From: Robiginitomaculum sp.
Lineage (GTDB): Bacteria; Pseudomonadota; Alphaproteobacteria; Caulobacterales; Maricaulaceae
Reading direction: 5' to 3'
DNA: 54,273 nucleotides
Assembly (NCBI GenBank): GCA_021647375.1
Contig: JAKIUV010000007.1
Span: forward strand, 1-54,273
Both the position numbers and the translations under genes were made by a program. Positions 45,852-54,273 of this stretch are shown in pieces (within the stretch, counting starts at the first letter, position 1; every line of letters begins with the position of its first letter). The notes beneath the pieces were generated by a model. The model saw only the letters and a list, made by a program, of their open reading frames with translations. It did no database searches and was not told where the DNA came from.

Positions 45852-46754
45852 TTAGCTTACGAAGTCACTCTCCCTATAACCCTGAAAATAGAGCGCCGTG
45901 GTTAAATCCGTGTGATTAATGGCGCAGTGGGCTGCATCCGCAACAATGGGTTTGGCGCGGTAGGCTATGCCCAACCCTGACGCCGTAATCATAGAAAGGT
46001 CGTTGGCACCATCGCCAATCGCTAGAGCGGCCTTGGGGCCGCCCAGGGATTTGCTGTGCGCTTCTAAGGCTTGCTTCTTGGCATCACGCCCTAAAATTGG
46101 CAAGCCGACTGTGCCGCGCAAGGTTTTACCATCATCATGCAATATGTTGGCTTGGTGAGCATCAAAACCAGCGGCCTCTACGATACGGCCTGTAAAGAAT
46201 GTGAAGCCACCCGACACAATGACAGTCTTTGCCCCGTGGGATTTCATCGTTGCCGCCAAAGTTTTTGCGCCCGCATTTAGTGTAATATTAGTGTTATAAC
46301 AATCACTTAGGGCTTGTAGTGGAAGTCCTTTCAACAGACCGACCCGTTCAATAAGGGCAGATTCAAAGTTAAGCTCGCCGCGCATTGCGCGTTCGGTAAT
46401 CTCTGAAACTTGATCTCTCACACCCGCGAAATCTGCCAATTCGTCAATACACTCTTGTCCGATTAGCGTGCTATCCATATCGCATATCAGAAGTTTTTTC
46501 TTGCGGTTGTCTGCGGGTTGCAGGCAAAAATCGGCTTCCAGTTTTTTGCCCGTTAATGCTTTGGCAATGCGGCCACGTAGATTGTCCGGTGCATCAGAGA
46601 CGATGACATCGACGGCTTTGTCCTCGGATAAAACGTTGACGTTTTCTATGTGAACATCAGGAGTCTCGACGCAAAAACTGGCCAATTGCTTGAAATCCGC
46701 CATATTTTTTTGCTTTAAAACAAAAGTTAAACTGTAGCTATTTGGGTCTGGCAT
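45852..46754 (-). CDS. serB: Phosphoserine phosphatase
   Basis: This 300-residue HAD phosphatase performs the last step of serine synthesis. The nucleophile motif is CDMDSTLIGQECIDELA; other motifs are VSGGFTFFTGRI and IGDGANDLSMITASGLG. An N-terminal ACT-like region (about residues 1-75) is typical of the longer SerB form. The ATG at 46754 is used; a longer frame to 46841 would overlap miaA by 72 bases. Only 15 bp separate this start from the divergent miaA start. Confidence 0.92.
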   Translation of the reverse strand: MPDPNSYSLTFVLKQKNMADFKQLASFCVETPDVHIENVNVLSEDKAVDVIVSDAPDNLRGRIAKALTGKKLEADFCLQPADNRKKKLLICDMDSTLIGQECIDELADFAGVRDQVSEITERAMRGELNFESALIERVGLLKGLPLQALSDCYNTNITLNAGAKTLAATMKSHGAKTVIVSGGFTFFTGRIVEAAGFDAHQANILHDDGKTLRGTVGLPILGRDAKKQALEAHSKSLGGPKAALAIGDGANDLSMITASGLGIAYRAKPIVADAAHCAINHTDLTTALYFQGYRESDFVS

Positions 46755-46769
46755 GGTTAAAAGCTCTTT

Positions 46770-47651
46770 ATGAAAATTATTCACTGTATTGCAGGCCCTA
46801 CGGCGAGCGGGAAAAGTGCTTATGCGGTAAAACTCGCGCAAAGTCTACAGAGCCAAAAGGGTTTTGGCGGAGAAATTATCAATGCTGATGCGCTACAGGT
46901 CTATGCTGAATTACAGATATTGTCAGCGCGCCCAACTGATGCAGAGATGCAGGGTATCCCGCACCATATGTTTGGCCATATTGACCCGAGTGAGCGTTAT
47001 TCTACGGGGCACTGGCTGCGCGAAGTTGATCCGTTGATTATTGATATTTTGGCGCGCGGTAAAACCCCCATATTGGTTGGCGGTACGGGTCTATATTTCA
47101 AAGCTCTGACCCAAGGGTTGGCACAAATCCCGAAACTTCCTGATAGCGCAATGGAGCAAGCGCAATCCTTGCTGGACACGGACGGCATTTTAGCACTGCG
47201 CACACGGGCAGATAATCTCGACCCCCAAGCTACCGCTAAAGTCCTTGGTAATGACCCGCAACGTCTGTTGCGGATTGTTAGCGTCGCTCTGGGCACAGGC
47301 AAACCCCTGAGCGTCTGGCAAAAAGAAACCCATGCCGTCTTACCCGCAGGGACATGGAAAGGTATGGTTATATTGCCCAAGCGCGAAAACCTCTACGACA
47401 AGATAAATGCGCGGTTCGCTGATATGATCAGGGAAGGGGGGCTAGCCGAAGCTAAACATGTCCTTTCCCTAGGCCTAGCCTCTGACCTCCCTGCCATGAA
47501 GGCTATTGGGCTTCGTGAACTCGCGGCTCATTTGAACGGAGAAATCAGTTTGGACGAGGCCATAGAGCTTGCTATGCGCCAAACCCGCCGCTTTGCCAAA
47601 CGCCAATACACTTGGTTACGCGGGCAAATGCCGGACTGGACGCTAATTTAG
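46770..47651 (+). CDS. miaA: tRNA dimethylallyltransferase
   Basis: This 293-residue enzyme adds a dimethylallyl group to adenosine 37 of tRNAs that read U-starting codons. It has the P-loop GPTASGKSAYAVKLA, INADALQVYAELQILSARPT, GGTGLYFKAL and the C-terminal QTRRFAKRQYTWLRGQ. It is divergent from serB with an extremely short gap. Confidence 0.94.
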   Translation: MKIIHCIAGPTASGKSAYAVKLAQSLQSQKGFGGEIINADALQVYAELQILSARPTDAEMQGIPHHMFGHIDPSERYSTGHWLREVDPLIIDILARGKTPILVGGTGLYFKALTQGLAQIPKLPDSAMEQAQSLLDTDGILALRTRADNLDPQATAKVLGNDPQRLLRIVSVALGTGKPLSVWQKETHAVLPAGTWKGMVILPKRENLYDKINARFADMIREGGLAEAKHVLSLGLASDLPAMKAIGLRELAAHLNGEISLDEAIELAMRQTRRFAKRQYTWLRGQMPDWTLI

Positions 47652-47715
47652 GTTAATCAGGGTAAATGGCCTGAGTATTGCATAGAGTGAACTTAGGTAG
47701 TTTAATGCGGGACAT

Positions 47716-48921
47716 ATGATTGAAAACACTAAAATAACTCTGGTAAAAAACATACTCATTGTATGCGTGCTGTGCTTAGCCTGTTTAGTCTTGCCAGTTG
47801 ATACTGCTAATGCGCAGACGGCTTCCAGCACCGAGGAGCTTAAATTGGCTGGAGGCACGGAAGCGCGGGCAGTGTTTATCCAGGCCAAAAAATTTCATGA
47901 TGGTGATGGCGTTAAACAAGATTTTTCCAAAGCACGATTATTATACCTAAAAGCAGCTGGTATGGGGAGCAATGACGCTCGTGTCAATTTGGGCTATTTG
48001 TATTCGATGGGCGAAGGCGTCGCACAGAACTATACTAAGGCGCGCAACTGGTATTTAAGTGCTGCTAATAACGGGGATAAGGCTGCGCAAGAAAACTTGG
48101 CAATGATGTACGAGCTAGGTTTGGGCGTGGAGAAAGACGCGGCTAAAGCTAAGTATTGGCGTGAGTTTGGATCTGTGAAGCCCGCCGTTAGTTATTCCAT
48201 GAAATCGACCTTGAAAGCGGAAAACACCACCGAACAAACGCCTGAGATTGTGGCAAATTTACCCCCCAAACCGACTATAATATCCATGCAAGAGCCAATA
48301 ATTATAGCACCGATTGCACCCACAGTGGATATTGAAAAAAATGAATTTCAGCATTTGAAACTAACACCTGAAATCAAAAGCAATCCAAATAATAGAGTGC
48401 CAGTTATGGCGAGTAATATGCTGGCTGGTTTTATGTTTGCGCTAGCCACCATGACCGGAGTTTGGTTTGTAGTACAATATTCTAGGCTTCAAGCACAAAA
48501 AACAGCGCAAATATTCGCGAAAGAGTTTTATACCCACTACCGCGATCAATTGCGAATTCATTATTTGCGCTACCCGGTGCGAAACCGGAAGCACGGGGAT
48601 ATTGAAGATATGTGGGCAGGAGCATTGTGTACATTGATGGTGAGATTTGCCCAAGAAAAACAAGAAGATACTGATATATTGGGGGAGCAAAGCCGTAAAA
48701 TTGTTAAGGCTTTGTCACTCAGCGCAATCAATGCGAGGCAAGCCGTTTTTCCTTTCGTAGAACGCATCCAGCAGCAAATATATGCTGACATTCTCGCCCA
48801 TGATTGCAAGCCACAGAATGTGACACAGGATTTTCTCAACAAAATTCAACTAAGAATAAAAGCAAAAACTACGCCGACTAATGTCGTGAAATTACATGAA
48901 AAGGCAGGGATAAACATTTAG
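47716..48921 (+). CDS. Sel1-repeat protein with internal membrane anchor
   Basis: This 401-residue protein has an N-terminal signal or anchor (about residues 10-35, ending NAQ), three Sel1 repeats (about residues 50-155: FHDGDGVKQDFSKARLLYLK, YSMGEGVAQNYTKARNWYLS, YELGLGVEKDAAKAKYWREF), a Pro-rich linker, a second membrane segment (about 233-255) and a C-terminal domain of about 145 residues (DQLRIHYLRYPVRNRKHGDI...). The C-terminal domain is unknown to me and probably cytoplasmic if the repeats are periplasmic. Sel1 proteins usually scaffold complexes or sense envelope partners. Confidence 0.75.
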   Translation: MIENTKITLVKNILIVCVLCLACLVLPVDTANAQTASSTEELKLAGGTEARAVFIQAKKFHDGDGVKQDFSKARLLYLKAAGMGSNDARVNLGYLYSMGEGVAQNYTKARNWYLSAANNGDKAAQENLAMMYELGLGVEKDAAKAKYWREFGSVKPAVSYSMKSTLKAENTTEQTPEIVANLPPKPTIISMQEPIIIAPIAPTVDIEKNEFQHLKLTPEIKSNPNNRVPVMASNMLAGFMFALATMTGVWFVVQYSRLQAQKTAQIFAKEFYTHYRDQLRIHYLRYPVRNRKHGDIEDMWAGALCTLMVRFAQEKQEDTDILGEQSRKIVKALSLSAINARQAVFPFVERIQQQIYADILAHDCKPQNVTQDFLNKIQLRIKAKTTPTNVVKLHEKAGINI

Positions 48922-49033
48922 CACTACCGCCAGATTGTCTTTTGCCTCGGTAGTGTATGAGGTCCTGATCCTAAAGACTGGACAATATTTCATTTGATAT
49001 TTCCGTGATTTCCCCTATGGGGCAATTAAATTA

Positions 49034-49786
49034 TTGTTTAGGCCTAAATTGAATATCATCCTCAAATTTTTTAAAAACCGCAGTGTTTTATTCTGGATTG
49101 TCATGGTGCAATTGATTGTCTTTACGGCGATCACTATTTTCGTGGATTTTCAGCCAGAATCTGTTGCAAGCTGGTTTGGAGCATTTGCGCAATCGCCGTT
49201 TGCAATCCCTGCCGTTATCGGCATTTATTTACTGGCCGCTTTTGTTAACGCGCCGCAGTGGATGCTTCACGGTGGTGTCGTTCTAACATTTGGCCCGATA
49301 ATGGGCGGTGTCATTGCTTGGGGTGCAACTATGGTGTCTGCTAGTTTTGATTTTTGGCTTGGTCGGCGTTTGGGGGCAGACCGACTTTCAAAAATCAGTA
49401 AAGGCAAGATGACTAAAATTCTACGTTTAATAAGAAGTCATGGTTTTCTGACCAGTATGGGGGTAAGAATTGTGCCCACAGGGCCATTTATTTTAGTGAA
49501 TTTAGCGGCTGGTGTAACACGGATGAAATTTTCCAGCTTCTTTTTGGGGACAGCGCTCGGCATTATTCCAAAGATTGCCTTGGTGGCTTCGGTTAGTGAG
49601 GGAATTTCCGGTTCCGTGACGGGCAAAGGGCCGCTTTATATTGCTATTATCGTTGTTATAGCCCTTGTCTGGATGGGGGTTATCTACTTTGCTGGCTCTC
49701 GTCTCAAACGCAAGATGGTGGTTGATAGGGACGATACACTCGTATCAGGTGCGGATACAGCAAAAGAGACTGTAAAAAAAACATAA
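49034..49786 (+). CDS. TVP38/DedA-like membrane protein
   Basis: This 250-residue protein has about five membrane segments and the VTT-domain pattern LTFGPIMGGVIAWGATMVSA followed by FDFWLGRRLG and GFLTSMGVRIVPTGPFILVN. The family is linked to lipid transport or scrambling and membrane homeostasis. The start is weak: TTG at 49034 is the first available start codon in frame and lacks a strong ribosome-binding site, so the true start may lie further in (for example ATG near 49102). Its last codons form part of a terminator-like hairpin. Confidence 0.82.
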   Translation: MFRPKLNIILKFFKNRSVLFWIVMVQLIVFTAITIFVDFQPESVASWFGAFAQSPFAIPAVIGIYLLAAFVNAPQWMLHGGVVLTFGPIMGGVIAWGATMVSASFDFWLGRRLGADRLSKISKGKMTKILRLIRSHGFLTSMGVRIVPTGPFILVNLAAGVTRMKFSSFFLGTALGIIPKIALVASVSEGISGSVTGKGPLYIAIIVVIALVWMGVIYFAGSRLKRKMVVDRDDTLVSGADTAKETVKKT

Positions 49787-49822
49787 AACAGCAGTGTTTT
49801 ATGTTTACAGTCTTGCTTTTTT
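49768..49822 (+). terminator. Terminator overlapping the TVP38-like stop codon
   Basis: An 18-bp stem (left arm 49768-49790 with a five-A bulge, right arm 49795-49812, TGTTTTATGTTTACAGTC) encloses the loop GCAG and is followed by a T run at 49817-49822. The left arm contains the stop codon of the upstream gene. It should end that transcript before mreB. Confidence 0.78.
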
Positions 49823-49938
49823 CGGACGCTCCGCCCATTAACAATCAGAATCAATTTTTATGTTGCGTGCCCACTCATCATTCTGAAATTTGCACTATGA
49901 TGGCTGGTCGGGTCGCAATTCCATAGTCGGGAATAAAT

Positions 49939-50979
49939 ATGTTATCGAGAATATTCGGGTTTCTATCAGCGGACATCGCTATTGATCTGGGAACCGCCAA
50001 TACATTGGTGTATGTTAAGGGGCGTGATTTGGTTTTGAATGAACCATCCGTTGTTGCTTACTCGACAAAAAACGGGCGCAAAGAAGTGCACGCCGTTGGT
50101 GATGATGCCCGGATGATGCTTGGTCGCACGCCTGATCATATTGAGGCAATCCGTCCGATGAAAGACGGTGTTATAGCGGATTTCGAAGTTGCTGAGGTGA
50201 TGATCGATCATTTTATCAAAAAAGTGCATAACCGTAAGAATTTTGTTTCGCCGCAGGTTGTTATTTGTGTGCCCTCTGGTGCAACAGCCGTTGAACGCCG
50301 TGCTATCCATGATAGTGCAGCGCGGGCAGGGGCGCGCAAGGTTTATTTAATCCGCGAACCTATGGCCGCTGCACTTGGTGCAGGATTGCCTATCCACGAG
50401 CCTAGCGGGTCTATGATTGTCGACATTGGCGGCGGCACAACCGAAGTTGCCGTTTTGTCACTTGACGGTATTGTTTATGACCGTTCCGTGCGCGTGGGCG
50501 GAGATAAAATGGACGATGCAATCATCCAATATGTTCGCCGCACTACTAACTTATTGCTCGGCGAAATGAGTGCGGAGCAGGTTAAAAAAGAAATTGGCTC
50601 TGCGCAAATGCCGGAAGACGGCGAGGGCATGACCGTACAGATCAAAGGCCGTGATTTGATGAACGGGGTGCCGCGCGAAATTCGGGTTACCGAGGCCATG
50701 ATTGCCGAAGCTTTGTCCGAGCCGGTTGAGCAAATTGTCGAAGCTGTGAAAATCGCGTTAGAGGCAACGCCGCCAGAACTCGCGGCGGATATCGTTGATA
50801 AGGGTATTATGCTGACAGGCGGGGGTGCATTATTGCGCAATCTGGACACCGAACTGCGTAACCGCACTGGCTTGCCTGTATCGTTGGCAGATGACCCGTT
50901 AACATGCGTTGTGCGTGGTTCCGGTATTGTCGTAGAAAATCTGGCCAAATGGAAAGATATTCTGTCTACAGGATACTAG
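49939..50979 (+). CDS. mreB: Rod-shape-determining protein MreB
   Basis: This 346-residue actin-like ATPase has the phosphate-1 motif IAIDLGTANTLVYVKG, phosphate-2 MIVDIGGGTTEVAVLS and the adenosine motif MLTGGGALLRNLD. It forms membrane filaments that guide lateral wall synthesis. A GGGA site precedes the ATG. It begins the mreBCD-mrdA run, with its promoter presumably in the gap 49823-49938. Confidence 0.97.
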   Translation: MLSRIFGFLSADIAIDLGTANTLVYVKGRDLVLNEPSVVAYSTKNGRKEVHAVGDDARMMLGRTPDHIEAIRPMKDGVIADFEVAEVMIDHFIKKVHNRKNFVSPQVVICVPSGATAVERRAIHDSAARAGARKVYLIREPMAAALGAGLPIHEPSGSMIVDIGGGTTEVAVLSLDGIVYDRSVRVGGDKMDDAIIQYVRRTTNLLLGEMSAEQVKKEIGSAQMPEDGEGMTVQIKGRDLMNGVPREIRVTEAMIAEALSEPVEQIVEAVKIALEATPPELAADIVDKGIMLTGGGALLRNLDTELRNRTGLPVSLADDPLTCVVRGSGIVVENLAKWKDILSTGY

Positions 50980-51024
50980 AACTAGATAGTCAATACGCTT
51001 TGACCTTAACGTCAGGAAGATAAT

Positions 51025-51936
51025 ATGAGCAATAGCGGGTATAATCGTCCGCAACGTCGCCGTAATTTGCGGCGCGGCCTTGCGGCTTTTCTCGTTCTTA
51101 TTAGTGCGTTTATGCTTCTCGCAGATCGACAACAAGAATACATGCTGGCCTCAGGGCGATTGAAAGCTGATGACGTTAGCGCAAAAATTATGGGTTTTAT
51201 CGCAACACCTGTTCGCGGCATGGAATCTCTGTTCACAGGAGCGGAAAATCGGAAAAATGCCTATGAAGATAATATCCGCCTTCGGGCTGAGGTAGAACGT
51301 TTGCGCGTATTTGAAAATAGGGTGCTTGATGTGGAAATGCGGGTTCGACGCTTTGAAGATATGCTAAGCATGGGTAATTCTTCGGATTTACCGGATACCA
51401 AGGTTATTGCTAGGGCTGTTAGTGAAAGCATGGGGCCGTTCGTACATTCTGCTCTAATCAATGTCGGGCGCAATAAAAACATAAGTGTCGGAGATGCCGT
51501 TATGACCACCGATGGTCTATATGGTCATATTATCCGCTCTGGTTCGGGTTCATCACGTGTTTTGTTGTTAAATGATCTGAGTAGCCGGATTTCCGTAATG
51601 TCTCAACGCTCGCTAAGCCGGGCAATCTTACTGGGAACAAATACAAAAAGACCGAGGCTGGATTATGTATCGCTTGAAGCGGACTGGCAGATTGGAGACC
51701 GGGTGGTGACATCTGGCGACGGCGGGGTATTGCCGCGCGGTTTGCAAATCGGTGTTATTGTGGCCGGACAGCAAAATGATTTTGAGGTCGAACTCTTTTA
51801 CCTGGATAAACCCGTTGATTGGGTCTGGGTATATCCATTTACGCCAATCTCCGCTCCGGAAGAAACTTTACCGAGTGACAACTTACAACAGGGGGACGGG
51901 CAACATAAGGCACGAGAGAAAAAGGTTTCGGAATGA
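51025..51936 (+). CDS. mreC: Rod-shape-determining protein MreC
   Basis: This 303-residue protein has one N-terminal membrane segment (about residues 14-32), a coiled coil (about 70-110) and the periplasmic beta domain (VGDAVMTTDGLYGHIIRSGS, IGDRVVTSGDGGVLPRGL). It links MreB to the wall synthases. It follows mreB by 45 bp and overlaps mreD by four bases. Confidence 0.93.
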   Translation: MSNSGYNRPQRRRNLRRGLAAFLVLISAFMLLADRQQEYMLASGRLKADDVSAKIMGFIATPVRGMESLFTGAENRKNAYEDNIRLRAEVERLRVFENRVLDVEMRVRRFEDMLSMGNSSDLPDTKVIARAVSESMGPFVHSALINVGRNKNISVGDAVMTTDGLYGHIIRSGSGSSRVLLLNDLSSRISVMSQRSLSRAILLGTNTKRPRLDYVSLEADWQIGDRVVTSGDGGVLPRGLQIGVIVAGQQNDFEVELFYLDKPVDWVWVYPFTPISAPEETLPSDNLQQGDGQHKAREKKVSE

Positions 51937-52463
51937 TCCAGAAAGAAGCCGCCAGTCCATTGAATTCAATATCCTTGTCTTTGCAAGGGTTTATTGTCGG
52001 TATCTTTTTAATTTTCCCTGCTTTTCTCAGCATGGATGTATTTGGCATGCATTTAGGTTTTAATTTTTTGCCCGTTGCGGCAGTGTTTTATTGGCCCCGT
52101 GCTGCATCCTATTCCTGGTCACTTCTTGGCGTATTCTTATTTGGGTTTTTATATGATTTAGCCAGTGCAAGCCCCATAGGTATGTGGACATTGGCATTTT
52201 TGATTTTGTTTATCGTACTTGACGGAGGGTCTACCCTTAAAGGCGGTTTAGGGCGCAATATGCTCGGATATGGTTTAAGTGTGTTTTTATGTTTAGTGAT
52301 TATTTTTCTTGTTGGGCGGTTTTCAATTGGGCAGTGGCCACATTTTAACGGTCTTATGGCCAATGCAATTGCCAGCATAACTGTCTTCCCTTTGTTCTAT
52401 TGGGTGCGTATTTTATTGAGGGCTTTGACAGGGCAAGTAGAGCCATCAGGATTACGCCAATGA
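51933..52463 (+). CDS. mreD: Rod-shape-determining protein MreD
   Basis: This 176-residue integral membrane protein has about five hydrophobic segments. Similarity in MreD is low in general, but the size, topology and position between mreC and mrdA, with four-base overlaps on both sides (ATGA), make the call firm. FLYDLASASPIGMWTLAFL is the most family-like stretch. Confidence 0.88.
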   Translation: MIQKEAASPLNSISLSLQGFIVGIFLIFPAFLSMDVFGMHLGFNFLPVAAVFYWPRAASYSWSLLGVFLFGFLYDLASASPIGMWTLAFLILFIVLDGGSTLKGGLGRNMLGYGLSVFLCLVIIFLVGRFSIGQWPHFNGLMANAIASITVFPLFYWVRILLRALTGQVEPSGLRQ

Positions 52464-54273
52464 AACGACCAGAAAACACGATTAATATGATGAACAGAAG
52501 ATCAGTTCTGCTGGGTTTAGGTGGACTGGGCGCATTTTCAATTTTGGCATCCAGACTGTATTATTTACAGGTGGTCAGAGCGGAAGATTATAAAGTATTG
52601 TCTGATAAGAACCGCTTTAATTTCAATACAGTTTTGCCAGAAAGAGGCCGGATTTTAGACAGGCACGGCATACCGCTTGCAACAAATAAGCAGGATTTTC
52701 GCCTAGTTTTGGTGCCTGAGCGAGTTGATAATATAGACTTGGCACTGGAACGCATAAACAAGATTTTGCCGCTGAGTGAGCCAACCAGAAAACGTATCAA
52801 GAAAGACATTAAGAAAAAAGCAAAATTCATTCCGGTTTTGATAGACGAACATATTGATTGGCCTATATTTTCCAAGCTGAACATTAGTTTGCCAGATCTG
52901 CCTGGTGTTATACCTTTAGAAGGTAAAGGCCGACATTATCCCCATAACGGCACTTTCGCGCATGTACTTGGTTATGTCGGCAAGCCAAGCCCTGATGCTC
53001 TCATGCAAGATAAAGATACGCTTCTACGTCAACCAACTTTCCGAATGGGTAAAACCGGTATAGAGCAATCCCATGACATAGCTTTGCGCGGGCGTGCTGG
53101 GCGCAAAAAAGTTGAAGTTAATGCGTTCGGTCGCACTGTGCGCGAATGGGGCGATGATAAAATCCCCGCTGCACCTGGTGCAGATGTCTGGCTGACGCTT
53201 GATAGCGAATTGCAAACATATGCTGCCGGGTTGTTCGGGGAGGAAAGTGGGGGCGCAGCTGTGATGGATGTGACGACAGGGGAGCTTCGTACTTTGCTGT
53301 CCATGCCGACTTTCGACGGGAATTTGTTTGTCTCAGGTCTTTCCAGCAAACAATTTAAAAAAATGGATACAGACCCGCGACGCCCCCAGTTTAATAAAGT
53401 TATTGGCGGCGGCTACCCGCCTGCTTCAACCTTTAAAATGGCCGTTATGTTGGCGGCGCTTGAACATAATGTAATTGATCCGGAGGATCAGATTTTCTGT
53501 ACCGGGAAAGTGCGTATGGGTAATCGCGATTTTCATTGTTGGAAGCGTAGAGGCGGTCACGGTCTCATGAATATGCACAATGCATTAAAACAATCTTGTG
53601 ATGTGTATTTCTATGAAGTTATTCAAAGGCTTGGTATGGATAAGGTCAAGCCAATAGCCGAAAAGTTGGGATTAGGCCAAACCTATGAATTGGGTTTGGG
53701 CGGGCAGGCAAAAGGAATCGTTCCTGACCCGCAATGGAAGCAAAACAGATTGGGAACAAGTTGGCGGACAGGGGATTCTTTAAATGCTTCTATAGGACAG
53801 GGCTTTGTGCTGAGCACACCGTTGCAACTAACCGTGATGGCGGCGCGAATAGCTAATGGTCAAAAGGCCGTATCGCCGTTTATTGTAGTCGGCGACAAGG
53901 TAGCCGAGCCAGCATCCCTCGACATTAATCCGGAGCATTTATCTATTGTCCAAACGGCTATGCATGCCGTTAGTGAAATGCCGCGCGGCACGGCTTATAA
54001 GCCTGGCGGTTTGGGTATTCCAGGTGTGGAAATGGCCGGAAAAACTGGGACAGGACAAGTACGCGGCATTTCTGCAGCCGAACGCCTAAAAGGTGTCCTG
54101 AAAAACAGTGCTTTACCATGGAAGTTACGCGACCATTCTATTTTCGTAGGCTACGCACCCTATAACCACCCCCGCTTTGCCGCAGGGGTGGTGGTCGAAC
54201 ATGGAGGCTCCGGTGCTAAGTTAGCGGCGGATATATGCCGCAAAATACTAGGAAAAGACCTCGTGCGAGATGG
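52460..54273 (+). CDS. mrdA: Penicillin-binding protein 2 (3' end outside window)
   Basis: Translation from the ATG at 52460 stays open to the window end, giving 604 residues of the elongation transpeptidase. There is one membrane anchor (about residues 16-34), a pedestal domain beginning ERGRILDRHGIPLATNK, the active-site serine in PPASTFKMAVML, SCD in LKQSCDVYFYE, and KTG in MAGKTGTGQV. It works with RodA, MreC and MreD in side-wall synthesis. rodA is expected next, beyond the window. Confidence 0.95.
   Translation, partial: MKRPENTINMMNRRSVLLGLGGLGAFSILASRLYYLQVVRAEDYKVLSDKNRFNFNTVLPERGRILDRHGIPLATNKQDFRLVLVPERVDNIDLALERINKILPLSEPTRKRIKKDIKKKAKFIPVLIDEHIDWPIFSKLNISLPDLPGVIPLEGKGRHYPHNGTFAHVLGYVGKPSPDALMQDKDTLLRQPTFRMGKTGIEQSHDIALRGRAGRKKVEVNAFGRTVREWGDDKIPAAPGADVWLTLDSELQTYAAGLFGEESGGAAVMDVTTGELRTLLSMPTFDGNLFVSGLSSKQFKKMDTDPRRPQFNKVIGGGYPPASTFKMAVMLAALEHNVIDPEDQIFCTGKVRMGNRDFHCWKRRGGHGLMNMHNALKQSCDVYFYEVIQRLGMDKVKPIAEKLGLGQTYELGLGGQAKGIVPDPQWKQNRLGTSWRTGDSLNASIGQGFVLSTPLQLTVMAARIANGQKAVSPFIVVGDKVAEPASLDINPEHLSIVQTAMHAVSEMPRGTAYKPGGLGIPGVEMAGKTGTGQVRGISAAERLKGVLKNSALPWKLRDHSIFVGYAPYNHPRFAAGVVVEHGGSGAKLAADICRKILGKDLVRD

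Noticed and set aside
1..54273. CRISPR arrays, tRNA or rRNA genes, insertion sequences, prophage or toxin-antitoxin genes
   Set aside because: I looked for repeated spacers, cloverleaf-like sequences, transposase motifs and short paired ORFs and saw none that hold up. The XerC-like gene looks like the chromosomal recombinase, not a phage integrase, because of its neighbours and C-terminus.

Overview
The window is a chromosomal stretch from an alphaproteobacterium, most likely from the Caulobacterales/Maricaulales side (Hyphomonadaceae or Robiginitomaculum-like). The evidence is: a full CckA hybrid kinase; an RNase E with a large acidic insert and a C-terminal GWW motif; the order rne / amiC / mrcA / prfB; the long run rsh-pyrE-pdxJ-acpS-lepB-rnc-era-recO; and mreBCD-mrdA. 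Base composition is fairly balanced. I see no rRNA, tRNA, IS element, prophage or CRISPR array. Almost everything is chromosomal core, with a few accessory patches.

Layout. 1-2902: hflK (3' end), hflC, a DUF2065 gene and a DegP-type protease, a membrane and periplasm protein quality-control block. 3058-6649: parC and an unknown Sel1-type lipoprotein. 6794-8428: lemA and an M48 membrane protease. 8425-10837: mtnA and a small cupin on the minus strand, divergent from a YghU-like glutathione transferase. 10875-12429: an unknown membrane protein and an EF-hand lipoprotein. 12626-18435: an accessory metabolic patch with an SDR and a TonB-dependent receptor, then, after a clear terminator, a PhyH dioxygenase, guanine deaminase and DUF1643. 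18456-19742: a REC-REC-GGDEF protein in which all three domains look degenerate but the c-di-GMP inhibitory site is kept (PopA-like). 19883-28274: rne (minus), amiC, mrcA and prfB, the last with a programmed +1 frameshift. 28318-33415: xerC (minus), a coiled-coil protein and cckA. 33453-38370: an M2 peptidase lipoprotein (minus), ferrochelatase, and a MarR regulator divergent from 4-hydroxyphenylpyruvate dioxygenase around a perfect 18-bp palindrome. 38457-45794: rsh through recO. 45852-49786: serB (minus), miaA, a Sel1 membrane protein and a TVP38/DedA-like protein. 49939-54273: mreB, mreC, mreD and mrdA, running off the end.

How the genes fit together. Envelope growth is strongly represented: MreBCD/PBP2 for elongation, PBP1A, an AmiC amidase, LepB, and the HflKC/DegP/M48 proteases. 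Cell-cycle control is represented by CckA and possibly by the PopA-like protein. RNA metabolism is represented by RNase E, RNase III, Era, MiaA and RF2.

The least explained parts are: the mtnA/cupin/GST group, which may be a glutathione-dependent methylthio-sugar salvage branch; the PhyH/guanine deaminase/DUF1643 group; the coiled-coil gene beside cckA; the degenerate PleD-like protein; and a compound inverted repeat that carries both the pdxJ stop codon and the acpS ribosome-binding site. All functional links here are inferences from motifs and gene context.
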